Below, piece after piece: positions 21,830 to 33,989 of a stretch of 64,000 bases of DNA. The stretch spans positions 114,822,035-114,886,034 of the forward strand of contig NC_073746.1 in NCBI RefSeq assembly GCF_029784135.1, given 5' to 3'. The notes beneath the pieces were generated by a model. That model had not been told where the DNA came from, did not search any database, and saw only the letters and a list, made by a program, of their open reading frames with translations. Both the position numbers and the translations under genes were made by a program. Source of the stretch: Toxorhynchites rutilus septentrionalis (lineage: Eukaryota; Arthropoda; Insecta; Diptera; Culicidae). Every line of letters begins with the position of its first letter. Positions within the stretch are counted from its first letter, which is position 1.

Positions 21830-22082
21830 GAGGCTTAGAATGAAAGGGGTGTAAATGATTTGATCGATTTCTCTGCATCGACTCTATCTTTTGGTCATAA
21901 CTTAGCTGCAAATACATTCCTAGCTGTATTTGAAAATGTGGAAGATAGGTCAGAACCTTATCTATCGGATTGTATAGAAAACTTAAATTGGAACGTTTTT
22001 GCAGTTGAGTTATTAACTAAATAAAAAGTTGATGAAGAGAAATCGATCAAGTCACTTACACCCCTTGCATTCTGAGCCCCTC
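21830..22082. mobile_element. MITE with about 44-bp inverted repeats
   Basis: The left GAGGCTTAGAATGAAAGGGG to GATCGATTTCTC and the right end (reverse complement of GAGAAATCGATCAAGTCACT to CCCCTC) pair over about 44 bp with a few mismatches. ATATATTA/ATATATAG flank it, a possible 8-bp duplication. No ORF. Confidence 0.7.
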
Positions 22083-22117
22083 ATATATAGAGATAGAGAT
22101 AGATGAGGGAAATCGAT

Positions 22118-22425
22118 AAATTTTAAATCACTTCGAAACACAATTTCAGTTCATGATTTTGTCAAACACGTGGAAAAAAAGATTTTTCCTTCACATAGAA
22201 CACATATTCATTACTGAATAGTCGATTTTCATTAGAAGCTCAATTTCAGAAACGCACTCTGGTCATATATAATTTCGTTTTTCTTCCAATTTTTCAATTT
22301 TTTATGCAGTAACAACACTCCTTGAAGTGGATTGTATAATGTGTCCAACTTTGAGCTCAATCGGTTCCGTACTTTTCGAGTTTTTGGCGCGTACACAAAC
22401 GAACGGAACATTTTTATATATATAG
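22118..22425 (+). repeat. About 300-bp repeat R2, copy 2
   Basis: A second copy of R2, differing from copy 1 at scattered bases and lying just beyond the MITE at 21830-22082. Confidence 0.75.
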
Positions 22426-22429
22426 AGAC

Positions 22430-24820
22430 TAGTATGAAATGAATATTATTATCAATCTAAGGTTAGTCTTATGGAAGTAATAGAATTCCTTCTAGAATTT
22501 ATTTAAGTTATTTAAAACGTAGGTGAACAATGCATTGTTGGTGATTTTAATGACATTTTGAAGCCATCTCAAGCCAATAAGCCAACATATGAAGCCATCT
22601 CTAAGACAAACATCGTAAACATAATCAGATTAAGCGATCTTGATGGGCCTCCAATATTTGTTCACAATATCATGAACAGACTTTGTTCTAAAAATCTAAG
22701 GAATTCTCATCAATGGAAAATGAAGATGAGGTGTTAGTGATTATTGTAAGAGTAGTATGTTATCAAGTTCAATAATAAATGCACCATGCCATGCATTTTG
22801 TTTCCCTCTCGAATAACACAAGTAGGGAATAAGAATGTTTCAGTATTTTTACTTATTCTACTCAGGGAGATGAATAACGTACACAATGTTCATATAATTC
22901 CTGACGATAATGTGTAAAAACATTGCTGAAATTGACTTTTTCCCTATTTTGAGTTATATAAAGTAAAAAGAATTCATTTTAAGTACATTTCAAAAATGAA
23001 TCCATTATTATATGCAACCGCACATAAAATTTAATTCCATGTGCAAGATTCATCTAAGGTATACGCGCCTAGATTGCAAAAAATATGTGTCGTACAGATA
23101 AATCCGATATGAAAATTTTTCTCGGTGTGAGATAACATTTTTTTGGGCGAACCTCAAACGGAGGGTCTTCTCAAATAATTTCGTGGCCGAAACGAAGAAG
23201 CAGCTGAACGCCAAGGATACATGAGAGCTAAAGAACATTCTCTGTCCTGTTTTCCGCGCAGGGCATGTCACGTCACAAAAATGGAGAGAGGATCGGACAG
23301 TCGTCGCGTTCAGACGTGTTTTTTTATTGCTCCGTGTATTTCGTGTGTTTTATTTCGTCTTTATATCGGAGTTATTTTAGAAATGGAGTTTTATAGCGTG
23401 AAGAATGGTAGATAGTATAAGTGTTGTGAAATACCACTATCAAATAGAATGAAATCGAAAAGAGCTTCATCAGAATATTATTTCTGCTTCGAAGCCATTT
23501 TTAGTTTCAGCTAGCGTATGCTCATGTGGTGGTGAAAATGTTCCGTTTACCTCCTCTCTATCGGGAGATTTCGTACCTCTCTGCCTTCGCCTTTCGAAGG
23601 GTGCCCGTGTGTGCTATGGTACTAGTGTGTGTGCATATATTTAGATACAGTGAGGAAGTAAAGTGATTCCTGGAAAAAAACGAAACACGGAGGTCGGGTA
23701 GAGCGATGGTGTGAATCAGACGTGCTCGTTTGCGCACGGTTTCTTTTTTTAGAATTGCGGTGTTTCATTTGTTGTTTCGTATGAAATTGCGTTAATTGCA
23801 TGGTTAAGTGTGCTTCCTGCATCGGTTCATTGAAACCCAGTGCATTTCGTTTAAATTCCATTGATAATTTACACAAAAATGCAACCATTAAATAATTTGT
23901 TCGGCGGAAAAAATGTTTTGATGTTTAGTGCGGTTGTGAGTGTGTTCGGTCGATCTCGTGTTACGACTTGTTTCTTGTGCCATCGCGTATCTATCAAGTG
24001 CAATCAAATTTCGCTCCTATTCGTCGAATCACTGAATTGAGAGGAGTTTTAGAAGAATTGCGATCATCAAAGTCGATTCGTGTTGATGAAATTCCTGTTA
24101 GAAATGTGTTCTGACGGTGTGCCGTTTCTTTTTTTTTTTCTTGTGTGCATACTCCGTGGCACCAAATTCAATAGCAGTAGCAATGAAAAAGAAAATGGCT
24201 GCGCTCGTATGCTCAATGCAGGGAACGAAAATTTTATTGTGTGTGTTTGCTCTGCTATCTTGTGTAGAAGAGGGAGGAAGATAGGTACATAGTGAGAATA
24301 TTGCATTATGCTACGGCTGTGACGACTACCAATTCATGAGCTTGTGGTGTGCGCAGTGTTGCCTCAAAATACTTGTTATAGATTAAGTAAAAATGGCGAT
24401 CATGTGATGAAAAACTGTTACCTTCTCTTGGAAAGATTAGCATGAAAGTGGAGTGTCCAAAAATCCAAAAATTTGAATTATAGTTGGTTTGATTTTAAAT
24501 TTTCAAATGATTGTTAGATTGATGGATTCAACCGAGTGTAATTGTTTTGAGTGTTGCTTTCTCGGAAGGTTTGGTTTTAAGTTAAGCTGGTTTAATGATG
24601 TAGCTGAATTGAAATATGCCTAGAGATGCTACTGTGGTAACAGTATAGCGCCGTAGTAGTATCGTAATATTGCGCCATAGTAGTATCGTTAGTTCAATTT
24701 TGGAAACTTTATTTTCTTTGTTAGGGTATATTGAAAGTGCAAAGAAATTAGTTTTTTTTTAATTTGTTTATGCGTGAATTCTAATAATTGCTTGCTAATG
24801 AAGAAAAAGAAAAAAAAGGC
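22430..24820. other. Non-coding, no recognised gene
   Basis: No ORF with family resemblance. 23200-24360 is less AT-rich with G/T-rich, UTR-like text and could be a 5' untranslated exon or regulatory stretch, but no splice donor or start context is convincing. A local direct repeat (GTAGTAGTATCGTAATATTGCG) is near 24650. Confidence 0.3.
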
Positions 24821-24824
24821 TAAT

Positions 24825-25386
24825 CAAATATCTATCTTCAGACAATTGGGTCGATTGATTTTAGAGGAGCTTTCTCGGTTACCTTTTCAGGTTTCCAAAA
24901 TATACAGTTCTCCAACATATCGCTGGGATGATTGGTTTAGCGGAGTTTTCTCGTTACCTTCTCAGGTTTCCTACAGTTAACTCAGACAGTAAGGATTTCA
25001 ACAAAATAGTATGTGAGTTGAATAGTAGAATATATAGCCGGTCGAATTGATTTAACAGGTCTACCTTTTTAGGTTACCTAAAAATAATTAATGTCGCGCG
25101 TTGTAACGCAAGAGAATTTCGCTTCGTTGAGTGGTCGATAGTTCGCGTTCACATAATCACATCACTTACCACAGTGAATCCTGATTCTTACCTCTCCCAC
25201 TAACAACTATCCCTTCCATGATTTTCGCTAGGGAACCACGCTATAGAGGCGACCCTTCTGGCCTTCGGGCGGCGATTATCATACTAACGCTCCCTCCCTT
25301 CCCCTGGTGACTGTAAGGACGTGGCCGGCGTCGTTATTGACCATTTAAAGCTCGAATCATCGAGAATTGCACAACGAGAATGATTT
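24825..25386 (+). repeat. Partial copy of a repeat found reversed at 50010-50460
   Basis: CTCGGTTACCTTTTCAGGTT and GAACCACGCTATAGAGGCGA and the stretch up to CACAACGAGAATGATTTGCT are the reverse complement, with changes, of the tandem-duplication copies. It continues directly into R1 copy 2, which shows that R1's left part belongs to this larger element. Confidence 0.65.
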
Positions 25387-25868
25387 GCTAGTCCCAAGCG
25401 TCATTCTGTGTGTTCTGTGTGCAATTTGGTTGGTTCAGGTCAATCATGGAGAGCAACTACGAATTGTACAGTCTACCCAAGCTCAAGCTCAAGCTCAGGG
25501 CATGTCACGTCACAAAAAGCATGATTATATTTTCAAGGTTCAAGTTTCGTGAAAAACTGAATATACAGGAATCTTTGTTCGTCTATTGTTGACAAATCAA
25601 AGAACAAAGTGCATTTGGGCCTGTCCACATACCACGTGGACAACTTAAGTGGGGGGTAGGGGTTATGAAAATATCCACGCTTGTCCACGGTGAGGGGAGA
25701 GGGGGCTTAGATAATTTCCACATGAACACGTTAAGTATTTCTTAAAGTAAAACATACAAATTGAATGAGATCTGTTTTGTATTTATAAGATTTTTTTAAA
25801 CTTCACGCCCACCCTGAGTACTCTGTATTCATCAATGAAAGGACTGAGCAGCTTGAGAGTGCTGTCCA
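25387..25868 (+). repeat. Dispersed repeat R1, copy 2
   Basis: Nearly identical to 20965-21440. The chief difference is one extra CTCAAG-type unit near 25487. It ends at the same GTGCTGTCCA as copy 1. Confidence 0.8.
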
Positions 25869-26231
25869 AACAAACATCCATTTTTTTATATGACTGAATT
25901 TCTTCTCTTAATTGTATAGTATGGAAGTAACGCACATGAACTGGGATCGATCAAATTATTCCAATCGGTAATAGTTTTTCGAACAATGCGAACAACAATA
26001 TTCTTCCATGGATATACGGATCTGTTTCTTGAAATGATGTATTTCTTTATTGATATTTGGTGATTTTCGTAATACGCTTCTATTGAGTTGTCTGGAAAGT
26101 CCATGCTGATACTGCTGACAATCAAATCGAGACACTTATAAAGATTAATCCTCGATACACGACACATGAATTAGTAGATTCGCTACAGACAGTGTTGAAA
26201 AAAATCATTTTCGCTAAGCTCAAATGCATAG

Positions 26232-26720
26232 GGGGTCTTCGTAGCCACTTGGTTACGCGTTCGCTTACCAAGCGATCGATCGTGAGTTCAAACTCAGGGC
26301 CCTCAATTGATCATCTTTGTGTTGTTATAGAATAACTACGTCCACACAACCATCATCAGCGATGGAAATCGATCCATGGTGGAACAAAGATCGATTCATC
26401 CATACAACTGCTCTGCTCTGCAAGAAACATCGGGCTGCTGTTCTATAAATAACCCAACAATGATCAATATCAACTGTCTCCGCTGTCCGGTCTGCTGAAC
26501 AATGGAAGAACAGAAAGAATACCCTTACGCCTAAATGGCTACTACTGTGTAATTTACCATAATGTAATGGAACAGAAAACTTAACGCCTAAATGGCTACT
26601 ACTATCTACTGTGTAATTTACAATTTATAGAAACGTAAACATATGTACATGTACACGATTAAACCCGGCTCTGTTACAGCTAAAATGCTAATGAGCCTAA
26701 TAAATAAATAATTGGAAAAA
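26232..26720 (+). mobile_element. Feilai-like tRNA-derived SINE with exact 16-bp target duplication
   Basis: AAGCTCAAATGCATAG at 26216-26231 and 26721-26736 flank a 489-bp insert. The head has the tRNA-like layout: GTAGCCACTTGGTTACGCG (A-box region) and GAGTTCAAACTC (B box). The body is unique, and the 3' end is ATAAATAAATAATTGGAAAAA. Size and design fit culicine tRNA-related SINEs such as Feilai. The name is a resemblance, not a proven match. Confidence 0.85.
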
Positions 26721-26736
26721 AAGCTCAAATGCATAG

Positions 26737-27448
26737 ATTTTCGGTCTAGGTTGCATCGAAAACCTATATATTCCGAACGAAAATCAAAATGACAGTTCCA
26801 GATAACCAATGAATATGAGCAAATTAACTTTTGTTTATTTTTCCATCCAGTGTCATTTTAATCTTGATTATTCAAGATGCCATAATTGAATTTCATTTTG
26901 GCCAAATGAATATCAGCTGTTGTTTACTTTTAACCTGAGGCAACCGTGTGCAGTTGGTTTTTTTTATTCCGTTGTCTCGCCAAACAAAATCATGCGCGAT
27001 TTCTTGAAAAGTTCATTTCATCGAACTCTGGCGTTTTTTTTCTCTAAATGGTTCAGCCTGACAAATTTTTAATTTTTGAATTTTGACTCTAAACCAATGC
27101 CAGAACGAATATTGTTTCAAATGTGATGAATATCAATTTGTTGCTTTTGATATTCAAAGTATAAATAACAGCGAAGTTATGAACCCCACTCAATGCCGCA
27201 TTCATTCATTATAGCAAATTTGCTCATGCATCAGTGATATGAACAGAATGAACTCGTTTGTTATTGTCATCAACATAATGAGGGCGGTGTGTTTCAAGCT
27301 GAAAAAAAGTCATTTACACTGAAATAAAATCATATTAGTTACTCGTGAATATTTTTTGATATTCTAAGACACTGGCTACAGATATCTAAAACCACCGTTC
27401 ATTCGAAACAAAACTTCACGACAAACGTTACAGTGTATGGACTACATA
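26737..27448. other. Intergenic, nothing recognised
   Basis: AT-rich, no ORF with family resemblance and no repeat structure seen. Confidence 0.3.
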
Positions 27449-27451
27449 TTA

Positions 27452-27608
27452 ACCCATATTCCGGAACCCGATCGGATTTGACAAATCGCAATCCGAGCGA
27501 GATAAACGTTTTGCAACATTTGCACAACCCGATAGGATTTGACTCGATCAGATCAAAGAATGCTACATTATGCTAATTTCAAATCTGACCGGATTCCGGA
27601 ATAAGGGT
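27452..27608. mobile_element. Short MITE (157 bp) with TTA target
   Basis: TTA at 27449-27451 and 27609-27611. The ends ACCCATATTCCGGAACCCGA and (right, reverse complement) ACCCTTATTCCGGAATCCGG pair over about 35 bp. The 3-bp TTA suggests PIF/Harbinger. Confidence 0.75.
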
Positions 27609-27611
27609 TTA

Positions 27612-28280
27612 TTTTATCGAAGAACATCGAAGGAAGGAATCTTAATCTGCGATTCGTTTTATAAGCGCAACGAAAACTTGTAGCGAATGGTGAAGGGCAA
27701 ATTATTCACGAGAATGCTGAGTTCAAAAAATCTTGAAAAGTGAAAATCCTGAAGCAGGTTTTTGCCTCAAGGAAGTCATGGCTGGGTCTGGTGGGACTGA
27801 AAAAAAATCTGTATCATGAGCTTCTACCAAGCAACTAGTCTCGATGAATTCCAACAAGTGCTGATCGCAGCTGAATGTATTAAAATCAACGATCCAGAGC
27901 GCTTCTAAGGCGCGTCTGAGGCGCTTCTAAAACTCCATCTGCCTTACCAGATATTGCATCTTCAGATTATTAACTATTAGATTCCTTTAAGAACTTCAAC
28001 TCACTGCATAGCATAAAAAGCGCCTTGCCCAGTTTTTCGACGAGAAAACAAAGAAGTTCTGAGAGAATGGAATTCTCAAGTTGCGGGAAGGATGCTGAAA
28101 GATTGTGGAACAAATATGTGCATCTTTAATCGAAAAGATGTATGTCTATAAAAATATGCTTTCGATTTCTTCCTTAGAATCGGCACGATTTTTTCCGGAC
28201 AATATTAGGCATGATTTAACAATTAAAGTTTAACGAAATCATCGATCACGATGATACTGCAGATGTTTTGTTCGATTCGA
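27612..28280. other. Intergenic, nothing recognised
   Basis: No convincing ORF or repeat. Confidence 0.3.
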
Positions 28281-28326
28281 TTCTTTGTTTTTAAGAGGAT
28301 TTAAACTTTGCAGTTCATTCGCCTCT
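28281..28326 (-). mobile_element. Tiny retroposon (33-bp core plus tail)
   Basis: The core is 28294-28326 on the minus strand, read AGAGGCGAATGAACTGCAAA onward, ending in CCTCTT and an A-rich tail (TTTGTTTTT on the plus strand to the left). ATGTTTTGTT occurs on both sides (about 28263 and 28329), a probable target duplication. Confidence 0.6.
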
Positions 28327-28829
28327 CCATGTTTTGTTTTGATTCGTTTCTTCATAGCCGTCAGGCACTATTCGAGTGTACGAGTGTACGAATGTACAAT
28401 GTCGACATCTAGTAGCGACCAAGATGCTGAAACGATAGGTGTTTCGTTCTTGACACATTCCGACCAAGACGTGAGACGAGTAGCGAGACGTAGCTTTCAG
28501 ATTTATTTACTTTTTGTTTGATTGTGTGGTTATGGTTTCGTATCAACTCGCTGAGAAAAATAACTGAATGAAACAACATTGTTGAAGATGCCATACCAGC
28601 TGCTACATATTTCATTCATTCCGTTTGAGAAACGAAACTCTCTTAATCTAATTTATATGTCAAATACCAGCAGTATTGCCACGCTGTTTACAAAACCAAG
28701 CATTACAACATTTTGCGCGCTATTCTGCTTCAAATTTATTCATGTAACACAGAAAATCACGAAATTCAAGGCTCAGGATTTCCTTTGGTTAAAACATCCA
28801 ACGCAACTGGTTACTTTCTTGTAATAATA

Positions 28830-30084
28830 GGCTGTCAAAAAAGTCTTGCGGTATTTTTTTTTGAATTTTCATTTGTTCATAAAATTAGTTACAATCATCT
28901 GTTTAAAGTCAAATATGCGCCGTTTTGTTCGATGACTTGTTCCCAACGAGATGCCAACTTCATAATACCCCTGTTATCCTTATTGGCAAAAAACGCTTCC
29001 TTATTGGCAAAAAACTCGGATAGCCAATTTTCACAGGCCTCTTTTGTGGCTAACTTCTGACTAACTAGCTCGTTCGCCATGGACAAAAACAGGTGGTAGT
29101 CACTTGGTGCAAGGTCCGGACTATACGGCGGATGCAAAAGAACCTCCCATCCGAGCTCCCGGAGCTTCTGGCGCGTCACCAAAGAAGTGTGTGGTCTGGC
29201 GTTGTCCTGATGGAAGACAATGCGGCCTCTGTTTATCAAAGATGGCCTCTTCTTCATGAGTGCTACCTTCAAGCGGTCCAGTTGTTGGCAGTACAGGTCT
29301 GAATTGAGATTATTCCTTGACAATCCCACCAAACACCCAGCAGAACCTTCCTGGCCGTTAATGACCACTTGGCCACCGTCTGAGCCGCTTCAGCGGGCTT
29401 CGACCACGATCGTTTGCGCTTCACGTTGTCGTAAGTGACCCACTTTTCATCGCCAGTCACCATCCGCTTCAGAAACGGGTCGATTTTGTTGCGATTTAGC
29501 AGCGATTCACATGCGTCGATACGGTCAAAGATGTTTTTTTTTGCGTCAACGTGTGTGGTACCCATACATCGAGCTTCTTTGTGAATCCAAGCTTCTTCAA
29601 ATGGTTAATAACGGTTTGATTACTTATCCCCAGCTCTTGGCCGATGCTACGGCTGCTAGTATGCCGGTCTTTTCGGCTAATTCAGCGATTTTGTCGCAAT
29701 TTTCGACGACAGGCCTTCCGGAGCGTGGCGCATCTTCGACGACCTCTACACCAGAACGAAAACGTTGAAACCATCGTTGTGCGGTGGAAATGGAAACTGT
29801 ATCGGGTCCATAAACTGCACAAATTTTATTGGCAGCTTGAGATGCATTTTATCCTTTGTCATAGTAGTACTGTAAAATATGTCGGATTTTCTCTTTATTT
29901 TGCTCCATATTTGCGACACTATAACTCACGAACGACTTAACCAAACAAAACACTGTCAAGGACTATATATAGCGCGCAAAAATACCTTTCCAACAAGCTA
30001 TAGTATGACTTGATACAATGAATACAACTAGAACTACGCGCTTACGACACCTCGCGGAAATACCGCAGGACTTTCTTGACAGCC
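28830..30084 (-). mobile_element. mariner element, full length (1255 bp)
   Basis: TA at 28828-28829 and 30085-30086. The terminal inverted repeats GGCTGTCAAAAAAGTCTTGC (left) and GGCTGTCAAGAAAGTCCTGC (right, reverse complement) extend to about 28 bp. It carries a nearly complete transposase gene on the minus strand. Confidence 0.9.
28895..29908 (-). pseudogene. mariner (DD34D) transposase, lightly damaged
   Basis: Start Met at 29908 (MEQNKEKIRHILQYYYDKG), then an in-frame stop, then ASQAANKICAVYG and RWFQRFRSGVEVVEDAPRSG, the helix-turn-helix half. A frame change near 29640 is followed by MVTGDEKWVTYDN with the first catalytic Asp. A second shift near 29340 leads to the open C-terminal 157 residues: IVFHQDNARPHTS (second Asp) and PPYSPDLAPSDYHLF (third Asp, 34 residues on). 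The C-terminus has a small internal duplication, FFANKEAFFANKD. All three catalytic acids survive, so this is a recently dead copy. Confidence 0.85.
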
Positions 30085-30086
30085 TA

Positions 30087-31155
30087 ATATATTAGCAACA
30101 CAAAAGACAACTCATTTGAAAAGTAAACACAGTAACATCTATTTCCGGCTCCTTCCCGGTATATGCACAGCATTCTCCTTCTCCCTGAGCGAAATCAATG
30201 TAACCACAATCAGTGTTATTTCTTGTCACCATCGCCGTAAGCTGATAGTACTCTTTTCCCCGCAGATGGGAGCCAAACAGAAGTACGTCTTGCTTGGATA
30301 GAAAGGCATGATTGCGCGGCTAGGAACGAAAAGATATACTAAAAACATCTTTCTGTACTGTTATGATTCGATCGCTAATTGTAGATATCTGAAAAAATAG
30401 AAGCAATTATGAAAAACTGTTATAATAGACATCCAGAAAACTACCTAGCTACAGTAAAGCGCGATCAGCTGTTTTTCCAACGAACGCATTTGTCACCAAA
30501 GATACGTTTTATTTTGTAAACAAATTTGGTTTTTCACGAGCAATGGCCGAACAGCAATTTTGACATTCCGGTCCACCTATAGTACAACGACTTGGTCGCG
30601 ACATCCGTATTTTGAGACAAAATACTTTCTACTTTCTAATTTTGAATTTGTGTTATTCGATTAGTTGAAACACGTAGTCTTGACCCCGACTTAACTATTA
30701 TGATATTCCCTCTAAAATTGATCGTTATAATAAAAAAATAATTATTATAAATAATTTTCCTTTAAGATTTTTCACTCGAAAATTGAAATAATTCTCTATT
30801 ACATAGAATATATATTTGATAGGAAAAAGTAAATTTCAATTAATAATTTTCATTTTCAAAGTGTGTTCAATCCGCCAATCCATTGCCATTATCCTCCCCC
30901 AAAAACGGAGCACAAAGCTTAATGCAGTTACTAATGTTATTATGAATCTGCGGATCAGTTTAATGAACAGCATCAGAAATTGGACACTGTTTAACGTATA
31001 TACGTTTTAGCGGCAATTCGGATGTGTTGAGGATCCAAAATTAGTAATACATTACATTTCCACAATTTGAACAGCAGGATGATATCAACATATTTTTTTC
31101 ATTTATACGACGTCTGTATTGTTCCGAGATTCGCTTTTCTTCGATAAATGACAAT
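30087..31155. other. Intergenic, nothing recognised
   Basis: AT-rich, short ORFs without family resemblance. Confidence 0.3.
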
Positions 31156-31157
31156 AA

Positions 31158-31968
31158 TGCCACATTTTTAACATCAAAACCACAATTTAAATTACGCCAC
31201 GTGCAATAGAGCTTACCTCGAATTTTATTTAGTCGTTGGGAAAACGAAGTTTCTCACACCGAAAAACACTAACGACGACTAACTGGTTTCGAACATGGAA
31301 CAAAAAAAAAAACAGAAAAAAAACTTATCTACACTGACTGTACGATGTAACTTTGCCGACTTTTACCTTTTTGACTTTAACTCGCGGTTCGAAAAACTAA
31401 CTTGACCGCTCCTGCCTATTCCACGTTTGAAGTAAGAATGATCGAGCATATTAGTAAATCCTCAGATCAGCGAGATACTAAAAGGACCGGAACTACGTAA
31501 TAGTTAACGATGTTAACTATTCAGTAATTATACCGAAGTTCCTCTGTGTTTTTATTGGTCCGGCATTCAAGCATTCGCGGGCGATACCCTTTAACCTCCC
31601 GAGCACAGTTCAAGTCGAGGTGCTCGCCGGGTTTTGGCAGTTCAATAATAAGAAAACCCCACCGAAAGACTCTGCTATTTGGAGGAAATATCCAAAAGAA
31701 AAATACCAAAAAAAAGGAAAGCATGAGTCTTCTAGATGTGTATTGGTCAGTGGGTGTCTTGGCTAAATACAGCCGCCAAGTCACATTCAGCACCCATTAT
31801 GGTTAAACGCTCGAATCCAAAAGCAGAGGAGACACTCGCGCTGCCAAACGTCCCATACAGAGAAAGAAGAGAGGAGCTCAGATTAACACAACCGAGTTTG
31901 TGTTGACTCTGGGCTTCAAAGTTATCAAACGAGGGGCTTCCAAATACTCAAATCGGTACCATGCTACA
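31158..31968 (-). repeat. LTR, left copy
   Basis: TGCCACATTTTTAACATC at the left end, ATGCTACA at the right. It appears identical by eye to 37310-38118 except for a 2-base length change in an A-run. The ORFs inside it are mirrored in the other copy and are not genes. Confidence 0.75.
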
Positions 31969-31985
31969 TCATTCCCTGCTAAATT

Positions 31986-32025
31986 TTCGAAAATTTGATT
32001 GGCCTGAACCAATCAAATTTTCGAA
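31986..32025. repeat. Perfect 17-bp inverted repeat with 6-nt loop
   Basis: TTCGAAAATTTGATTGG, CCTGAA, CCAATCAAATTTTCGAA. It lies 18 bp inside the left LTR. Confidence 0.9.
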
Positions 32026-32029
32026 GGCG

Positions 32030-33989
32030 AAAATGGAGTCTCCCTTTGCAGAATTATTCAATAACATTTTCGGGGTCATATGTGGTCATCGTCAAACTGA
32101 ATTGACTCATCCTCTATTTCCAGTATCAGATCAATTGATCTGTCTGTAACTGACCATCACCGCTTTGCAGCTCCGGTCTCCAGCGAAATGTCGTGTGAAC
32201 CACTGCAAAGGTTAACTCTAAACGCCCATAAAAAATTACTGGTATCACAGAGAACTAACTAACAGAAAACTACTGAACTGGGAAACAAGAAAAAACTCGA
32301 GAAAAAAAACATCAATCTGACCTTCCAGAGCTACTATTTAGTTGTCAAACAAAACTAATTATTCAACCAATCAAACATTCACGCACCCCTCGCTTACAAG
32401 CGATGTACACTCATTCTCCCCAATACACTCACACAATTCACTCACGCTATTGCCAACCAAACAGTGTTTGAGAAGTAAACAAACCTGTGCGAAGGTTTGT
32501 CAGTGCAGTGTAATTTAATTTTTATTTTTATTCTTACACGGACGATTCCGTGTATAAGGGGGGAAAAAAAACTTTGTGGAACGATATGGACGGAAAAAGG
32601 AAAGTAAAAATGGTAAGTCGTTCCAACTATTAGATGTAAAGCTCTTTGTTTTTTCTTTTCATTCACAGGTTAGGTTCTACAAGGAGAGCAGCATCACCGA
32701 TTGAACTGGATTGTTTCTGGGGAAACGATCCAAACAACGACGAAGGACGAGGATGACCAGGAACGGGACCAAAAAAGGACTAGGACAGGACGGTTTCCGG
32801 GATATAAGACCGGAGAAAAACAAAGGACTGGATTGGAAAACATCGTAAGGATATTCGGGAAATCAACTAAAAAAAATCACAGACGAAAAACGGAAAAAGG
32901 TGGAAGTTGCTGAGGAAAACCAATTGAAAAAAAACGGACGGAAAACAGGAAAGGAATTGAAGCAGCTAATGACGACAATAGACAATACATTCGGAAGCGG
33001 GAAAATGTGGATCTGGGCACTGAAGACATACGGGAAAAACATGGACGGGAATCGGAACTACACTCACAAGGATGGAACAGGACACGAGCTGGAGGATACA
33101 GTGACGAACTTGAACCACAACGATAACAAAACGTTATTACTTTACTCTTACTATTTATTAATTATTAACTTAGTTTAGGACTAAACAAAGTGACCCCTTA
33201 ACGCGAAACTACAGATTTCTTCGAAAACAACACCAAAAAAAACTAAATAATGGAATACTGGAACGACAAAATATGAAGGACGAGAAAACAAAAACAAGCA
33301 ATAAATAACGGAAAATCGACCAGGCAAAAAACGTGAGTGACTATCTTTTTAATAATTTAACCAACTAACTAAACTAGATTTAAGACTAATAATAGAGTTA
33401 GGAACTAGGAAAAACTAATAAACTACTCTACTAATAATATTTACATGTTATTTACAATTCGAGTCGCGTTGTTCACTCGATTCGATTTCGAAGGTCGGTC
33501 TCTTTTTGATGTTTTCGTTGGGATTCCCGTTTGTCACTTCGGCTACATAGCTTTCAAAGTAGACATGATTTTACGGAATCAACCATTCGAGAGGTTTATC
33601 AAGTCTCTTCTTCAGACTGCTCGTTAGTGCTGAGGCACTCTACTCTTCGTTTCTTCACGAAGTTCATTACTGATTGTTTCGAAAGTCATCATCAGTGCTC
33701 GCTTTACGCTTCACGGTACCATGACCGCTACTTTGCACAGGTCATAGCTCCGACTCGTTAATTTTCTTCGTGAACTTTGCTACTTTTCCCGGATCATTGT
33801 GAGCTCTCAACTCAGACTTCAAGCAATCTTCCAAAGAATCAACGATTCCTCAATCGATGGGATTCGACGTAGGACTTTCCACATAGGTGTGTTTTTTGTT
33901 ATTAGTTCCTTCATGAAAGGTACATAGCTTGAACATCAAACATACACACACGAACATAGAAAGACGGGAGGGTTGAACAGGGAAGGCTT
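32030..33989. other. Interior of LTR block without recognised pol
   Basis: No protease, reverse transcriptase or integrase words were found. An intron-like unit (GTAAGTCG near 32610, acceptor TTTTCATTCACAG ending at 32669) sits in purine-rich, leader-like sequence. Small + strand ORFs (32701-33178) are low complexity. Confidence 0.35.

Noticed and set aside
31521..31806. ORF pair repeated at 37671-37956
   Set aside because: They lie inside the two LTRs on both strands. They are repeated because the LTR is repeated.
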